64,000 nt of DNA from an uncultured Bacteroidota bacterium (GTDB lineage Bacteria; Bacteroidota; Bacteroidia; Chitinophagales; Chitinophagaceae): the NCBI GenBank assembly GCA_903906365.1, contig CAIVKC010000029.1:1-64000 (forward strand). Direction: 5' to 3'. Under the pieces are notes generated by a model that was given only the letters and a program-made list of their open reading frames with translations, was not told where the DNA came from and made no database searches. Positions 1-8,591 of this stretch are shown one piece after another. The position numbers and the translations under genes are program-made. Positions within the stretch are counted from its first letter, which is position 1. Each line of letters begins with the position of its first letter.

Positions 1-119
1 CGGGTGGTGAGTACCTTGGTTTTGCCGCTTCCCGCCCCCGCCACGATCATGATGGGTCCGTCTTTATGGAGTACCGCCTGTTTCTGCGGTTCATTGAGTT
101 CGTCTAAATATGCTAACAT
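1..119 (-). CDS. UvrD/PcrA-type DNA helicase, N-terminal fragment
   Basis: The reverse strand from the ATG at 119 to the window edge encodes 39 codons that open like a UvrD/Rep/PcrA superfamily 1 helicase. A Q-motif-like segment (LNEPQKQAV) is followed by the Walker A loop GAGSGKT. These helicases unwind DNA 3' to 5' in excision repair, replication restart and removal of RecA filaments. Only the first part of motif I is inside the window, so UvrD, PcrA and Rep cannot be told apart and completeness cannot be judged. No Shine-Dalgarno sequence is evident, as is usual in Bacteroidota. Confidence 0.85.
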   Translation of the reverse strand, partial: MLAYLDELNEPQKQAVLHKDGPIMIVAGAGSGKTKVLTT

Positions 120-257
120 GGATGCAATTTACTCAAAGCAGGCGGGATAAAACGGCCTTGTGGAGAAATGAAGGCGCCCTTCATTTAAAAAAAACAGCAG
201 GAATCCCTGCAGCCGGGTGGCTGCTCCCCATTCAGGCAAATCGGGTGTCCCCAATTT

Positions 258-416
258 TTAGGAACCGCGCTGTGAACCGCCCGTGAGTTTGGTGTTTCGG
301 GCCACCCCTTTGGTATTGGCCTTTCCTTTGGATGGCATAAAGCCCGATTTGGCAGGCTGGGCCGGACCCTGTTTGGTGCCTTTTTTCTTTTTGTTGCTGT
401 TGTTGAGAAGAGACAT
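258..416 (-). CDS. Small basic hypothetical protein, 52 aa
   Basis: The reading frame is open from 527, but the most natural start is the internal ATG at 416. It gives a 52-residue protein that opens MSLLNNSNKKKKG and is rich in Lys, Gly, Gln and Ser, with no predicted membrane segment. The strongly positive charge suggests nucleic-acid or ribosome contact, which is inference only. I do not recognise the family. It lies between the helicase gene and another unknown small gene on the same strand. The residues encoded upstream of 416 have no protein-like pattern, which is why the shorter start was chosen. Confidence 0.5.
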   Translation of the reverse strand: MSLLNNSNKKKKGTKQGPAQPAKSGFMPSKGKANTKGVARNTKLTGGSQRGS

Positions 417-661
417 ATGGTTGAGAGGGTTTAATATTGACCGGGGTAAAGTTAAGGAACCCGGCGCACTCCTGAAATTCCGCGCAGTTGTTTTTTTTAA
501 AGGGAATAAGGGGTTATTTCCGGCCAAAGGGAGATGGCGGTTGCATACCTATCAGGAGACCGGAGGGAAAATTCCCCGCCAAATCAGGGCTCTGCATTGG
601 CAGGCCCCGGTCCCCCCGGTTCCCGCAATGGATCCGGTGGAAATATAAGATAGGCCAATTA

Positions 662-922
662 TCAGGCTGCTTTTTTTTGCTGCAGGAACTGCAGCAGCCT
701 GGAGGAAACGGCCATTTCGATATTTCCCCGGAGCGGACCCGCCTTGTCGTCAATGAGGCCAAAACGGCCCAGTCCGTTATCCCAGCCGAAAATATAGACT
801 GCACTGCCGCAGATGCTCACCCGAAAACGGGTTTCATGGGTGGCTATCTCATAAGGGGTGGCTTTGACCTGGCAGACCAGATCGCCCTGGAGTACGTCAA
901 ATTCAATGGTTTTTTTGCTCAT
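662..922 (-). CDS. Hypothetical protein, 86 aa
   Basis: An 86-residue protein opens MSKKTIEFDVLQGDLVCQV and alternates short hydrophobic and polar stretches, as expected for a small mostly-beta soluble domain. It has no signal peptide or membrane segment. A short basic end (QQKKAA) closes it. The overlapping frames on the other strand look less protein-like. It runs in the same direction as the 52-aa gene and the helicase gene, but the 245-bp gap makes an operon uncertain. The family is not recognised. Confidence 0.55.
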   Translation of the reverse strand: MSKKTIEFDVLQGDLVCQVKATPYEIATHETRFRVSICGSAVYIFGWDNGLGRFGLIDDKAGPLRGNIEMAVSSRLLQFLQQKKAA

Positions 923-1238
923 GGTTCCTTGTTTTACGCTTGATTCAATACCCTGTTACAATCAAGTCGCGTGCCCGGGTGCCCTGATAGTCCGGCAGAG
1001 GCCGGTTTTCTGGAACCTTTAACAGGGCTTAGGTACCGTGTCCTGCTTTAATGTGCTGGCTGACTGCCTGTTACAACCCTTGCCGGCTTTTGCCGGGCAG
1101 GGAGCGCCCGCTGACCGGAAAGGAGCCCGGAAATACCATGGAGGAAAAAAGTCAACAGATTTTCCCAAATAAACCCCGCCTCCGCGGGCGAAAGGCTCGC
1201 TGGGCATCGTATCTTCCCCCTTTGGAAACACCCATTAC
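923..1238. other. Gene-free stretch between divergent small genes
   Basis: About 315 bp separate the 86-aa gene (minus) from the 124-aa gene (plus). Short open frames on both strands overlap one another here and look like chance. The 10-mer CCTGTTACAA occurs twice (952-961 and 1067-1076); its meaning is unknown. Promoters for both divergent genes should lie here, but no clear TAnnTTTG box was found. Confidence 0.4.
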
Positions 1239-1613
1239 ATGATGATGCACCGGGAATTGTATTTTGACATCAGTTCTGCCCAGTCGGGGGGCAGCCTCTA
1301 CCGGATCCTGCGGGAAGGAGCTATCGTGTATGCCTATAATCACAGCACCTACGATGACAACCGCGATGAGCTCAAGGTCTTTGATACGGACTATCCCAGC
1401 TTTGAGGCATTCTGGGAAGCGCTCACCGCCAACAAAGAATGGTTTTACCTGCACCCGCTCTTTGTGCATCCCGAACAACGGGCCTTCGTCACCCGGGCGC
1501 TCCAAACCGCGAACTGGGCGGTCCATCCCGATCCCAAATGGCAGCAGTCCCACCAGCGACAGTGGAAAAAAGTGCTGGAGGAAGCCCCCAAAGGATATTA
1601 TAACCCCGGATGA
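1239..1613 (+). CDS. Hypothetical protein, 124 aa
   Basis: A soluble protein of about 124 residues starts at one of three consecutive ATG codons (1239, 1242, 1245). It is rich in aromatic residues (Trp, Tyr, Phe) and opens MMMHRELYFDISS, with no signal peptide or transmembrane helix. The frame stays open upstream to about 1173, but no ATG, GTG or TTG occurs there, so the ATG cluster is the only usable start. The family is not recognised; the composition resembles small intracellular domains of unknown function. The next gene, 79 bp downstream on the same strand, encodes a secreted protein and need not be co-transcribed. Confidence 0.6.
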   Translation: MMMHRELYFDISSAQSGGSLYRILREGAIVYAYNHSTYDDNRDELKVFDTDYPSFEAFWEALTANKEWFYLHPLFVHPEQRAFVTRALQTANWAVHPDPKWQQSHQRQWKKVLEEAPKGYYNPG

Positions 1614-1692
1614 GTCCGCTATGGTTAAGCCCGGTTTTGGCTACCTGATTCCCTTGGTTTAGTTTTAGCAACCAAAAAAAAATTACCACTAC

Positions 1693-2382
1693 ATGAAAAA
1701 ATCATCCCTGCTGCTGCTGATCCTTTCCATCCTGGCTTTTCAGAGCCTCCCTGCCCAGGACAGTGCCTTTATTCATCCTGATACCAGGTCCGCCGGCTGG
1801 CACCCCCTCTTTGACCAGGGGCTGACCAATGCCATATTCCCGGCCGGGGTATGGACCGTTTCCGACGGCATCATTACCGCCAGTAAGGATGAGGCGCTCT
1901 GGAGTGAAAAAGCCTATGATGATTTTGTGCTGGACCTGGATTTCCGCAACGCGGAGGGTACCAACAGCGGCGTGATCGTCCACGCCAGCGACATCAGGGA
2001 ATGGATCCCCCATTCCGTAGAAATTCAGATCGCCGACGACTATTCCCCCGAATGGAGCAAGGCTGACCCGAGCTGGCAGTGCGCAGCGATCTTTGGCCAC
2101 CAGCCGGTCACGCACAGGACCGTCAAAAAGGCCGGGGAATGGAACCACTATACCATTACCTGCCGGGGCAGGATGATCTGGGTGGTCCTCAACGGGGAAC
2201 TGGTCAATACCTGCGACATGAGCCGCTATACTTCGGCCACCGACAACCCCGACGGAACCAAAGCCCCCGGTTGGCTCAGCAATCCCATGGCGGGCCTGCC
2301 CCTCCACGGTCATATTGGTTTCCAGGGAAAGCATGCCGGGGCTCCCATCTATTTCCGCCATATCATGATCCGGGAATTATAA
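1693..2382 (+). CDS. Secreted DUF1080 (3-keto-disaccharide hydrolase-like) protein
   Basis: The protein has a clear signal peptide (about residues 1-21, ending SLPAQ) followed by one domain of the DUF1080 family. That family has a concanavalin/laminin-like beta-sandwich fold and includes 3-keto-disaccharide hydrolases. Typical elements are the WTVSDGIITA strand, the FRNAEGTNSGVIVHA segment, the VEIQIADDY region and a closing GHIGFQGKHAG before the last strand. The 229-residue length suits a single-domain member. It is probably exported to the periplasm or cell surface and involved in carbohydrate breakdown, but the substrate cannot be told from sequence. The flanking genes give no pathway clue. 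Confidence 0.85.
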   Translation: MKKSSLLLLILSILAFQSLPAQDSAFIHPDTRSAGWHPLFDQGLTNAIFPAGVWTVSDGIITASKDEALWSEKAYDDFVLDLDFRNAEGTNSGVIVHASDIREWIPHSVEIQIADDYSPEWSKADPSWQCAAIFGHQPVTHRTVKKAGEWNHYTITCRGRMIWVVLNGELVNTCDMSRYTSATDNPDGTKAPGWLSNPMAGLPLHGHIGFQGKHAGAPIYFRHIMIREL

Positions 2383-2475
2383 AGCCCTCCTCTGTACGGG
2401 TGCGGGATGCCGCGCCTCTTTGCCGTCTGACTGGTGAACAGGCCGGATCTTATTTTTTTTTGGATTCCCCCCGGC

Positions 2476-4881
2476 TTATTGGGTTTCGACCAGGCAGGTT
2501 GCCAGGGGCTGGGCGTATTGCAGGATGATTCGGTATAGGTAGTCGGGCGTAAAGGGCTTGACCACAATATCTGTGATGCCAGCCGCATAGGCATCCGATT
2601 CCACCTCTTTGGGCGTGCTGGCCGTCAGCGCGATGATGGGCAGCGTTTCTCCCCGCTTTCTGAGCTGCCGGGTAGCTTCATAGCCGTCCATCACGGGCAT
2701 GCTCAGGTCCATCAGTATGAGCTGGTGGCGGGAGGGATCAAATTTGTCCAGGGCCTCCTGGCCATTGACAGCGACTTCTATGATGGCTTTTTTCTTTTCC
2801 AGTATGCTCTGGGCTACCAGCACATTCATCGGGTTGTCTTCCACCAGCAGGATATGAAGACCTTCCAGGAAATAATCGTTGAGGGATGGCTCCAGGGGTT
2901 CCTCCCTGTGGTGGTCGGTGACTTCGGAGGTGAGCGGGAATTGCTGGGTAAAATAAAATACGGAGCCTACGGCCAGCTGGCTGTTGAGGTGCAGTTGCAC
3001 GCCCTGCAGCATCAGGATCCTTTTGGTGATGGCCAGCCCAAGCCCGGTACCGCCGAAAATGCGGGAATTGGAGGAGTCGGCCTGGGTGAAGCGTTCAAAT
3101 ATCATCTGCTGCTTTTCCGGGGAAATGCCGATGCCCGTGTCCTGGACCCGGAAGGCGATTTGCGCGGAGTCCGGGGCTTTGGCATCGATCTCCACGCTCA
3201 GGCGCACGCTGCCTTCCCGGGTAAACTTCACGGCATTGTGGACCAGGTTGGTGATCACCTGGCTCAGCCTGGTGGGGTCCCCCAGCAGTTTTCTGTCCAG
3301 TTTACCCAGGATCTCCAGTTCCAGCCTGATGCCTTTTTCCTCGGCAGCGGTCTGCAGGCCCGCTACAATATTGCGGCAAAGGGGGGCCAGGTCAAAGGGG
3401 ATATGTTCAAATATGATTTTTCCCGCTTCAATCTTATTGTAATCGAAAATATTGTTGACGATCGAAAGCAGGTTGTTGGCGGAGAAATACAGTACGTTGA
3501 GGTTCCTTTTCTGGTCCTCCCGCGGATGGGAGGTCATCAGCAGGTGGGTCAGGCCGATCACCGAATTGAGCGGTGTGCGGATTTCATGGCTCATGGTGCT
3601 CAAAAACTCCGACTTGATCTTCATGCCTTCCTGGGCTTCGGCCGCTGCCTGCCGGAAGGTATCGGCAAAGCGGTGGGAAAGGGCCAGGGACTGCAGGAAG
3701 AAAAAGGCGATATAGCAGGCAAATACAATGGCGCCCAGGGAGGGGGCCAGGTGGAAATAGTGCAGGTTGCTCAACAGGAATATCAGCATGATCACCGAAG
3801 TGGAGACCAGGGTGTAGACCGAGCCGCTGCGCTTATGGCGGGCAGCCTGCACATACACATAGCTGGCATAGGCCGTATACAGGAACAATATGACCAGAAA
3901 GGGGGTGAGCAGATGGGTGAAAAACAGGGGATCGGAAAACAGGATGATCACCGAAAACAACCCGCAGCATCCCAGCAGGAAATTCATCAGCCAGGGATGG
4001 GTATCTTCCGGATACAGGCAACGGGTATACTGCCCGAACAGGGCGATCCCTGCCGCCAGGCTCAGGTATTCCAGCCTGATGGTGACAAACCAGCTCAGGG
4101 CCGGGAACAGGCTGTGGAAGGCATAGATTTCGGTACCGATCAGCCGGTAGGAGTATACGATGCAAAACAGGGAAAAATACAGGATGGTCCTGTCATGCCT
4201 GCCAAATAGGTAAAGCCCCAGGAAAAAGAGCCCTCCCATGTACAGGCAGCCGGTCAGGATCAGGGCATAGGCCATCCGCTGCTGGTGAGCCAGCAGCATG
4301 GTCTCCTGCCTGCCCAAAAGGATGTCCCGGTAGGTGCCTCCCTTGTCGTGCCAGAAATTGGCCATCTGCAGGACCAGGTGCAGGGTATCGGTGCCCTGCG
4401 GCAAATGGGCAATGCGCGTTGACCAGAAAGGGATAGCGCTTTCCCGGGTGGTACCGGGCTTTCCGTTGTGGGCAATCTCCAGCCCATTGACATAGAAATT
4501 ATAGGAGCAGTATACATCTGGCATGGAAAGGGCCAGCTGGGGATGATCGGGGGGCAACAGCACGGTCAGTGCATAACTGGCATAACCCTGGGAAGGAAGG
4601 GGTCGGCCCCGGAGGCTGTCCTCGCGCCAAAGCGAGGGGAAGGTCACGTAATCGGGATGGCCATCCGGGGGCAAGGGCGCCGAAGGGGAGATCAGCTGCT
4701 TCCAGAAAAAACGCCACTGGCCCCCCAGGGTGACCTGTCCGGAGGACAGATCCTGACCGCGAAGATCCAATACGCCCAGCCTGGCCCTCGGGCCCATGGT
4801 CTGGGGATCCTGGGCCATCAGGGCAGAGCCGCTTCCGCAGACCAGCCATAAAACCAAAATCCCTGGAAATAGTTTTTTCAT
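2476..4881 (-). CDS. Hybrid 7TMR-DISM sensor histidine kinase with receiver domain
   Basis: I chose the ATG at 4881 (801 aa) over the in-frame ATG at 4977 because it begins a signal peptide (MKKLFPGILVLW). In order come an extracellular beta domain (about 30-195), seven membrane helices of the 7TMR-DISM type (about 205-410), a HisKA domain with the H-box MSHEIRTPLN (His about 432), an ATPase domain with N-box NLVHNAVKF and G-boxes DTGIGIS and GGTGLGLAIT, and a C-terminal receiver (VEDNPMN, phospho-acceptor Asp about 725 in LILMDLSMPV, Lys in VVKPF). All catalytic motifs are intact. It should phosphorylate its own receiver and probably pass phosphate to an unlinked partner. Such sensors often detect carbohydrate-like ligands in the periplasm; the ligand here is unknown. 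Confidence 0.92.
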   Translation of the reverse strand: MKKLFPGILVLWLVCGSGSALMAQDPQTMGPRARLGVLDLRGQDLSSGQVTLGGQWRFFWKQLISPSAPLPPDGHPDYVTFPSLWREDSLRGRPLPSQGYASYALTVLLPPDHPQLALSMPDVYCSYNFYVNGLEIAHNGKPGTTRESAIPFWSTRIAHLPQGTDTLHLVLQMANFWHDKGGTYRDILLGRQETMLLAHQQRMAYALILTGCLYMGGLFFLGLYLFGRHDRTILYFSLFCIVYSYRLIGTEIYAFHSLFPALSWFVTIRLEYLSLAAGIALFGQYTRCLYPEDTHPWLMNFLLGCCGLFSVIILFSDPLFFTHLLTPFLVILFLYTAYASYVYVQAARHKRSGSVYTLVSTSVIMLIFLLSNLHYFHLAPSLGAIVFACYIAFFFLQSLALSHRFADTFRQAAAEAQEGMKIKSEFLSTMSHEIRTPLNSVIGLTHLLMTSHPREDQKRNLNVLYFSANNLLSIVNNIFDYNKIEAGKIIFEHIPFDLAPLCRNIVAGLQTAAEEKGIRLELEILGKLDRKLLGDPTRLSQVITNLVHNAVKFTREGSVRLSVEIDAKAPDSAQIAFRVQDTGIGISPEKQQMIFERFTQADSSNSRIFGGTGLGLAITKRILMLQGVQLHLNSQLAVGSVFYFTQQFPLTSEVTDHHREEPLEPSLNDYFLEGLHILLVEDNPMNVLVAQSILEKKKAIIEVAVNGQEALDKFDPSRHQLILMDLSMPVMDGYEATRQLRKRGETLPIIALTASTPKEVESDAYAAGITDIVVKPFTPDYLYRIILQYAQPLATCLVETQ

Positions 4882-5094
4882 GAATACCGGATGACATTTC
4901 CTCCATGCTGTGGAGGCTTTGGCATATCTAACGCAGAATGTGGGGGAAAATGATGCTGTTTGCCAAAAATCAGACAATCAGATAATTAATTATTACAATA
5001 TTAAATGTAAACCCTTATAGATTTTACACGCCCATGGGGCGCGCCCCAAACAGGCGGGCGGCGAAGCGCCTTTTTTATAAAGGGCGGGAAGGAT

Positions 5095-5129
5095 AAAAGC
5101 CCGGTCCAACGAGGTTGGACCGGGCTTTT
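5095..5129. terminator. Perfect 16-bp hairpin terminator
   Basis: The arms 5095-5110 and 5114-5129 are perfectly complementary around a GAG loop, and both ends carry A/T runs (AAAA and TTTT). It lies 5 bp beyond the stop codon of the haloperoxidase gene, which reads leftward, so it is most likely that gene's terminator. Its symmetry would let it act in both directions. Confidence 0.8.
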
Positions 5130-5134
5130 AAAGG

Positions 5135-6487
5135 CTACCATTTTCTGGTGTCCCCATAGAGGCGGGCCAGTATATTGGCCGCCACTTTTCTTCCCTGCAA
5201 TAATCCGGTGTCAATAGAGGGCTGGTAGTGAATCCCCGCGTAAATCCGGGAATTTCCTGCGTCCTCCCCGATGGCCCGGAAGCTGTTAAAGGTCCTGGGC
5301 GGAAAACCCAGGTAGTCATAGGTATGATCGGTAAAACTGCCAATGTTTCCAAACAGGGCGGTGAAGGCCTCCGCGGTTGCGGCAGACACCACGGCATGCG
5401 CGGAAGAGTATTCCGGATGCGCCGGGGTGGTCAGCACCGGATTCCAGGCGGAGTAACCCATCACGTTTCTGATGTAGGTTATCGGACGCACGAGGTTGTA
5501 AGTGTATTTGGTCTTAAAGGTACTGATCCCGGCGTCATTGATACAGGCTCCCGTCAGGGCATAGGCGAAGGCGGCCCTGTCAAGGGGGCAATGGGTTTGG
5601 CGGAGGACCTGCTGCAAAATACTTACCCAGTGTCCTCCTGTGGAAACGCCGGGAATATCTCTCCAGAACAGGGCCCAGTTGATCTGGTCCTGGGTCAGGT
5701 TTTGGGAAATGTCGTAGACCTGCTTAACCATTTTATAAAATGGGGAGGCGGGGTCTTCCGAATAGGCAATGGGCGCCCCGGGCTGTGTATGGTCGGTGCT
5801 GCCGGCAACGATGGGCCGGAGATTCCCCCAATAGGGTACGCTGGCTTTGCCAAAAGCCGGCGGGGTGGGCTGCCACAATCCCGGTCCGGAAGGAGGGGTA
5901 TAGGGGTCTCCGGCATTTTTGTATCCGTCGGTTTCAGACCAGTTAAATACGACGCTGGCAACGGCTTTTCCAAAAGCTATTGACCGGTCGATAACTGCCG
6001 GACCCGCCTGCTGGGGAAAGGAGGCATTCAAGGCATTTTCCAGCGAATCGATGGCTGCCTTGTCGGTTAGGGTGGCCGTAGTAAATATTTGCCGGTTCAT
6101 GGACGCCAGGGCAGCGTTTACACTGGCCGGCCAGTAATAGCTTTCCCCTTTGTCCCTACCGGGCAGCGCCGGGATCTGGTTCCATTTGCCGCTAAAGGCT
6201 CCACCCAGCTCGGTACCCGGTGCCAGGGCTTCAAATGCCGCAATGCCTGAATAGCCGTAATACCTCAGGAAGGCGGGATTGGGAATACCCACCGCATTGC
6301 GTTCGAGCCGGACCTGCATAGTGATCCACTGGTCAATCACATCAGCGGAAAAACGGTCGGCATCCTTTTCCCCCCGCTGCGGAAAATGGGCCGTTTTCAG
6401 GCAACCTGAAAAAAGAAACGAGCAGGCCAGCAGCCAGCAGAGGGCTGCATAATGGTAATGGCCGGCTTGTGGTAATAACCTCTTCAT
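5135..6487 (-). CDS. Vanadium-dependent haloperoxidase / PAP2-superfamily lipoprotein
   Basis: The 450-residue protein begins with a lipoprotein signal peptide (lipobox LFSGC, Cys about 29) and carries the vanadium haloperoxidase/PAP2 active-site blocks. These are a basic block in KTKYTYNLVRPITYIR, the PAHPEYSSAHA block with its catalytic His, and SRIYAGIHYQPSIDTG near the C-terminus. These residues bind vanadate or phosphate. Secreted Bacteroidota members are annotated as vanadium-dependent haloperoxidases, but phosphatase activity cannot be excluded. The protein should sit in the outer membrane or on the periplasmic side as a lipoprotein. The next secreted-protein gene lies about 100 bp upstream on the same strand. 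Confidence 0.88.
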   Translation of the reverse strand: MKRLLPQAGHYHYAALCWLLACSFLFSGCLKTAHFPQRGEKDADRFSADVIDQWITMQVRLERNAVGIPNPAFLRYYGYSGIAAFEALAPGTELGGAFSGKWNQIPALPGRDKGESYYWPASVNAALASMNRQIFTTATLTDKAAIDSLENALNASFPQQAGPAVIDRSIAFGKAVASVVFNWSETDGYKNAGDPYTPPSGPGLWQPTPPAFGKASVPYWGNLRPIVAGSTDHTQPGAPIAYSEDPASPFYKMVKQVYDISQNLTQDQINWALFWRDIPGVSTGGHWVSILQQVLRQTHCPLDRAAFAYALTGACINDAGISTFKTKYTYNLVRPITYIRNVMGYSAWNPVLTTPAHPEYSSAHAVVSAATAEAFTALFGNIGSFTDHTYDYLGFPPRTFNSFRAIGEDAGNSRIYAGIHYQPSIDTGLLQGRKVAANILARLYGDTRKW

Positions 6488-6589
6488 AACATGTCTGGTT
6501 TTAAGCGTGAATAAATAAACTTCATTGGTGAATTGCGCAATCTTTGCGTTCCGCCCGGCCCTGGGGGCCGCCCCGGAACAGTTGGGCTA

Positions 6590-7258
6590 TCAGTTAATTA
6601 CCAGCTGGTCAGGTATCCGGCTACAGCCATAGTCGGTTACAGTACAGGCCGCGGTCTGACCCACTTTCACTGCCAGCCGGACCCACCCGTAATAATTATT
6701 GCCGCCCTTGGTCATTTTCAGTCCCACATAGCCGTATGAACCGTAAACCCAGTTTCCGGAATATCTGCCGGTGCAGGTGTTTACTGTCTCAGCAAAGCGG
6801 CAATAGCCATCATAGCTGCCCAGAATCTGTTGGGAGGCCTTCGACCAGTTGGTCAGACCGGCTCCGATGACAGCCGGTGATTCAAAGGCCGCGGGCCATC
6901 CGTTGGAAACCGCAACCTGGTTGTCATTGACGTTGACCGGGCTGATGGTGAGCGCGTTGTTCAGCCTGATGACGCTTCTGCCCGTCTTTTGGGAGTGTAG
7001 ATGAAGCACATAATCGGCTACCCCGTCCTGGTCGATATCCAGCAGATAATACCTATCGAGGATTCCACCGGGATTGAACAGGGAAACCGTACTGTCCGGA
7101 TTTAATCGGGTATACAGGATCGATAAGCCGGAGGGAATGCCCCTTTGTTGGGCATGGGCGGCGGCCTGCTTTTGGCAGCTGGTGAACAGCAGCGACGAAA
7201 AAAAAAGGACTGTCTGGATTAAACGCTTAAAGCCGCCAGCAGTAAAAGCATTTTTCAT
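6590..7258 (-). CDS. Hypothetical secreted lipoprotein, 222 aa
   Basis: The N-terminus has a basic start, a hydrophobic core and a lipobox-like LLFTSC (Cys about 28), so it is probably a lipoprotein. A DIDQDGVADYV segment matches the Asp-rich calcium-binding loop found in dockerin and FG-GAP-like repeats. Four Cys in the second half (FAETVNTCTG, TAACTVTDYGCS and nearby) could form disulfides. The C-terminal part is rich in Gly, Tyr and Asn, suggesting beta-structure. The family is not recognised. It shares strand with the haloperoxidase gene and may be transcribed with it. Confidence 0.65.
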   Translation of the reverse strand: MKNAFTAGGFKRLIQTVLFFSSLLFTSCQKQAAAHAQQRGIPSGLSILYTRLNPDSTVSLFNPGGILDRYYLLDIDQDGVADYVLHLHSQKTGRSVIRLNNALTISPVNVNDNQVAVSNGWPAAFESPAVIGAGLTNWSKASQQILGSYDGYCRFAETVNTCTGRYSGNWVYGSYGYVGLKMTKGGNNYYGWVRLAVKVGQTAACTVTDYGCSRIPDQLVIN

Positions 7259-7467
7259 ATAAAGGTTTAATTAAGCCTGCTGAAATGGTATTGTAATGTA
7301 GTTGACTGGCAGGGACGCAGCATTTTTAAACGTTCAATGGAATCCTACTGCAGGCAGACAACCCTCCTTTCCCGGGTATTGCCGTTTACCGACGACCAAC
7401 TGCAGCGCCTGAAATATTTCCCCCTTTTCAAGCCTCGATTTGTTATATTTATAACAGATCTATAGAT

Positions 7468-8589
7468 GTGAAAACCAATGACCTCATATTCTCCCGGCAG
7501 GCTTCCAGCCGACTCCTGAGGCATCTTATTTTCTGGTTGGTTTTTGTCGCTTATTTCTATTATGTCAACCTAATGCCCTCTAAGCCACAGGACATTTGGG
7601 ACTACCACACCTATCAAAAAGCCTTTGAGCTGATGATCTATTTTCCCATCAGCATTGTTTCGGTGTATGTGGCTCTTTACTTTGTCCTGCCCCGCTACAT
7701 CGCCCGCGAAAAATATGTCGGCCTGCTTTTTATCCTGGCCGTCTTTACCCTTGTTTATTTTCTGCTCGCGCTGTGGCTTACCTTTTTACTGGCCAGGCTG
7801 ACCAGGCATCTGCCCTGGGCCGAATTACCGGTCAGCTTCAAATGGTTTCAACCCATTCGCTATGGCATCGGACTTCCCCTTACCTCGGCCGCACTAACGA
7901 CGACCATCAAGCTCCTCAAAAACATGCACCTGGAGGAAAAGGCAAACGAACTGTTGCGGCGCAGAAAAATAGATACAGAGTTACAGCTGATCAAATCCCG
8001 CTTCCAGCCCGATTTCCTGCTGGACTCCCTGCAACATATTTTTTTGCTGACTCTCAACCGCTCGGACCATTCCCCCGAAGCGGTCTTAAAGCTTTCGGAT
8101 TTGCTCAGTTACGTTTTATACGACAACCAGCAGGAGGATCTGCCTTTGGAAAAGGAATTTCAGGTCATTGGTTCCTACCTCGCCCTCAAAAGACTCTTTC
8201 ATCCCTCCCGTCTCAACGTGCATGTCAGGGCGTCCGGCCATTGGTCCGGTTACCGGGTGGCTCCCCAGGCCCTTCTGTCGGTGGTTGAAAACTGCCTGGA
8301 AGAGGCCCTGAAAAGTTCCTCCGGGCCTTTGACCCTTTCCCTGGAGCTCAGGGCAGAAAACGGGGAGGTCTCTTTGTTGCTGAAATGCTCGGGCCAGGCC
8401 GGAGCCGGGATGCAGGGCCAGAGGGGGGATTTTCGCTGTATATCCTCCCGAAGAAAACTGGATCTGTTGTATCATGGCCGCTACCAGCTGGAAGTGACTA
8501 CAGAAAACGGGCAGCTTTCCCTGTCCTTAACCCTTGATACCAGGAGGTCGCCGGCGTTGACCACAGGACAACTACTTGTTACCATATAA
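7468..8589 (+). CDS. LytS/YehU-like sensor protein with degenerate kinase core (probable pseudokinase)
   Basis: The protein has a four-helix membrane domain (about residues 18-150) followed by a His_kinase-like region, matching the next gene in layout. The only start that fits is GTG at 7468. The phospho-acceptor block, PHFLFN in the neighbour, reads PDFLLD here (Asp about 182), so the phosphorylated His is lost. The N-box keeps VVENC but loses the following KHG, and the GLxNVRKRL box is replaced by a sequence with no glycine motif. The stop codon is two bases from the start of the next gene, so they are translationally linked. It probably acts as a non-catalytic sensor or heterodimer partner of the intact kinase. 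This is inference from motif loss. Confidence 0.8.
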   Translation: MKTNDLIFSRQASSRLLRHLIFWLVFVAYFYYVNLMPSKPQDIWDYHTYQKAFELMIYFPISIVSVYVALYFVLPRYIAREKYVGLLFILAVFTLVYFLLALWLTFLLARLTRHLPWAELPVSFKWFQPIRYGIGLPLTSAALTTTIKLLKNMHLEEKANELLRRRKIDTELQLIKSRFQPDFLLDSLQHIFLLTLNRSDHSPEAVLKLSDLLSYVLYDNQQEDLPLEKEFQVIGSYLALKRLFHPSRLNVHVRASGHWSGYRVAPQALLSVVENCLEEALKSSSGPLTLSLELRAENGEVSLLLKCSGQAGAGMQGQRGDFRCISSRRKLDLLYHGRYQLEVTTENGQLSLSLTLDTRRSPALTTGQLLVTI

Positions 8590-8591
8590 CC

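Noticed and set aside
952-1076. Repeat of CCTGTTACAA at 952 and 1067 as a possible element end
   Set aside because: Only a 10-mer in direct orientation with no transposase or inverted ends.
2725-4209. Long plus-strand frame of 494 codons opposite the hybrid kinase gene
   Set aside because: It is antisense to a gene with intact motifs and shows the Gly/Gln-rich pattern of GC-rich shadow frames.
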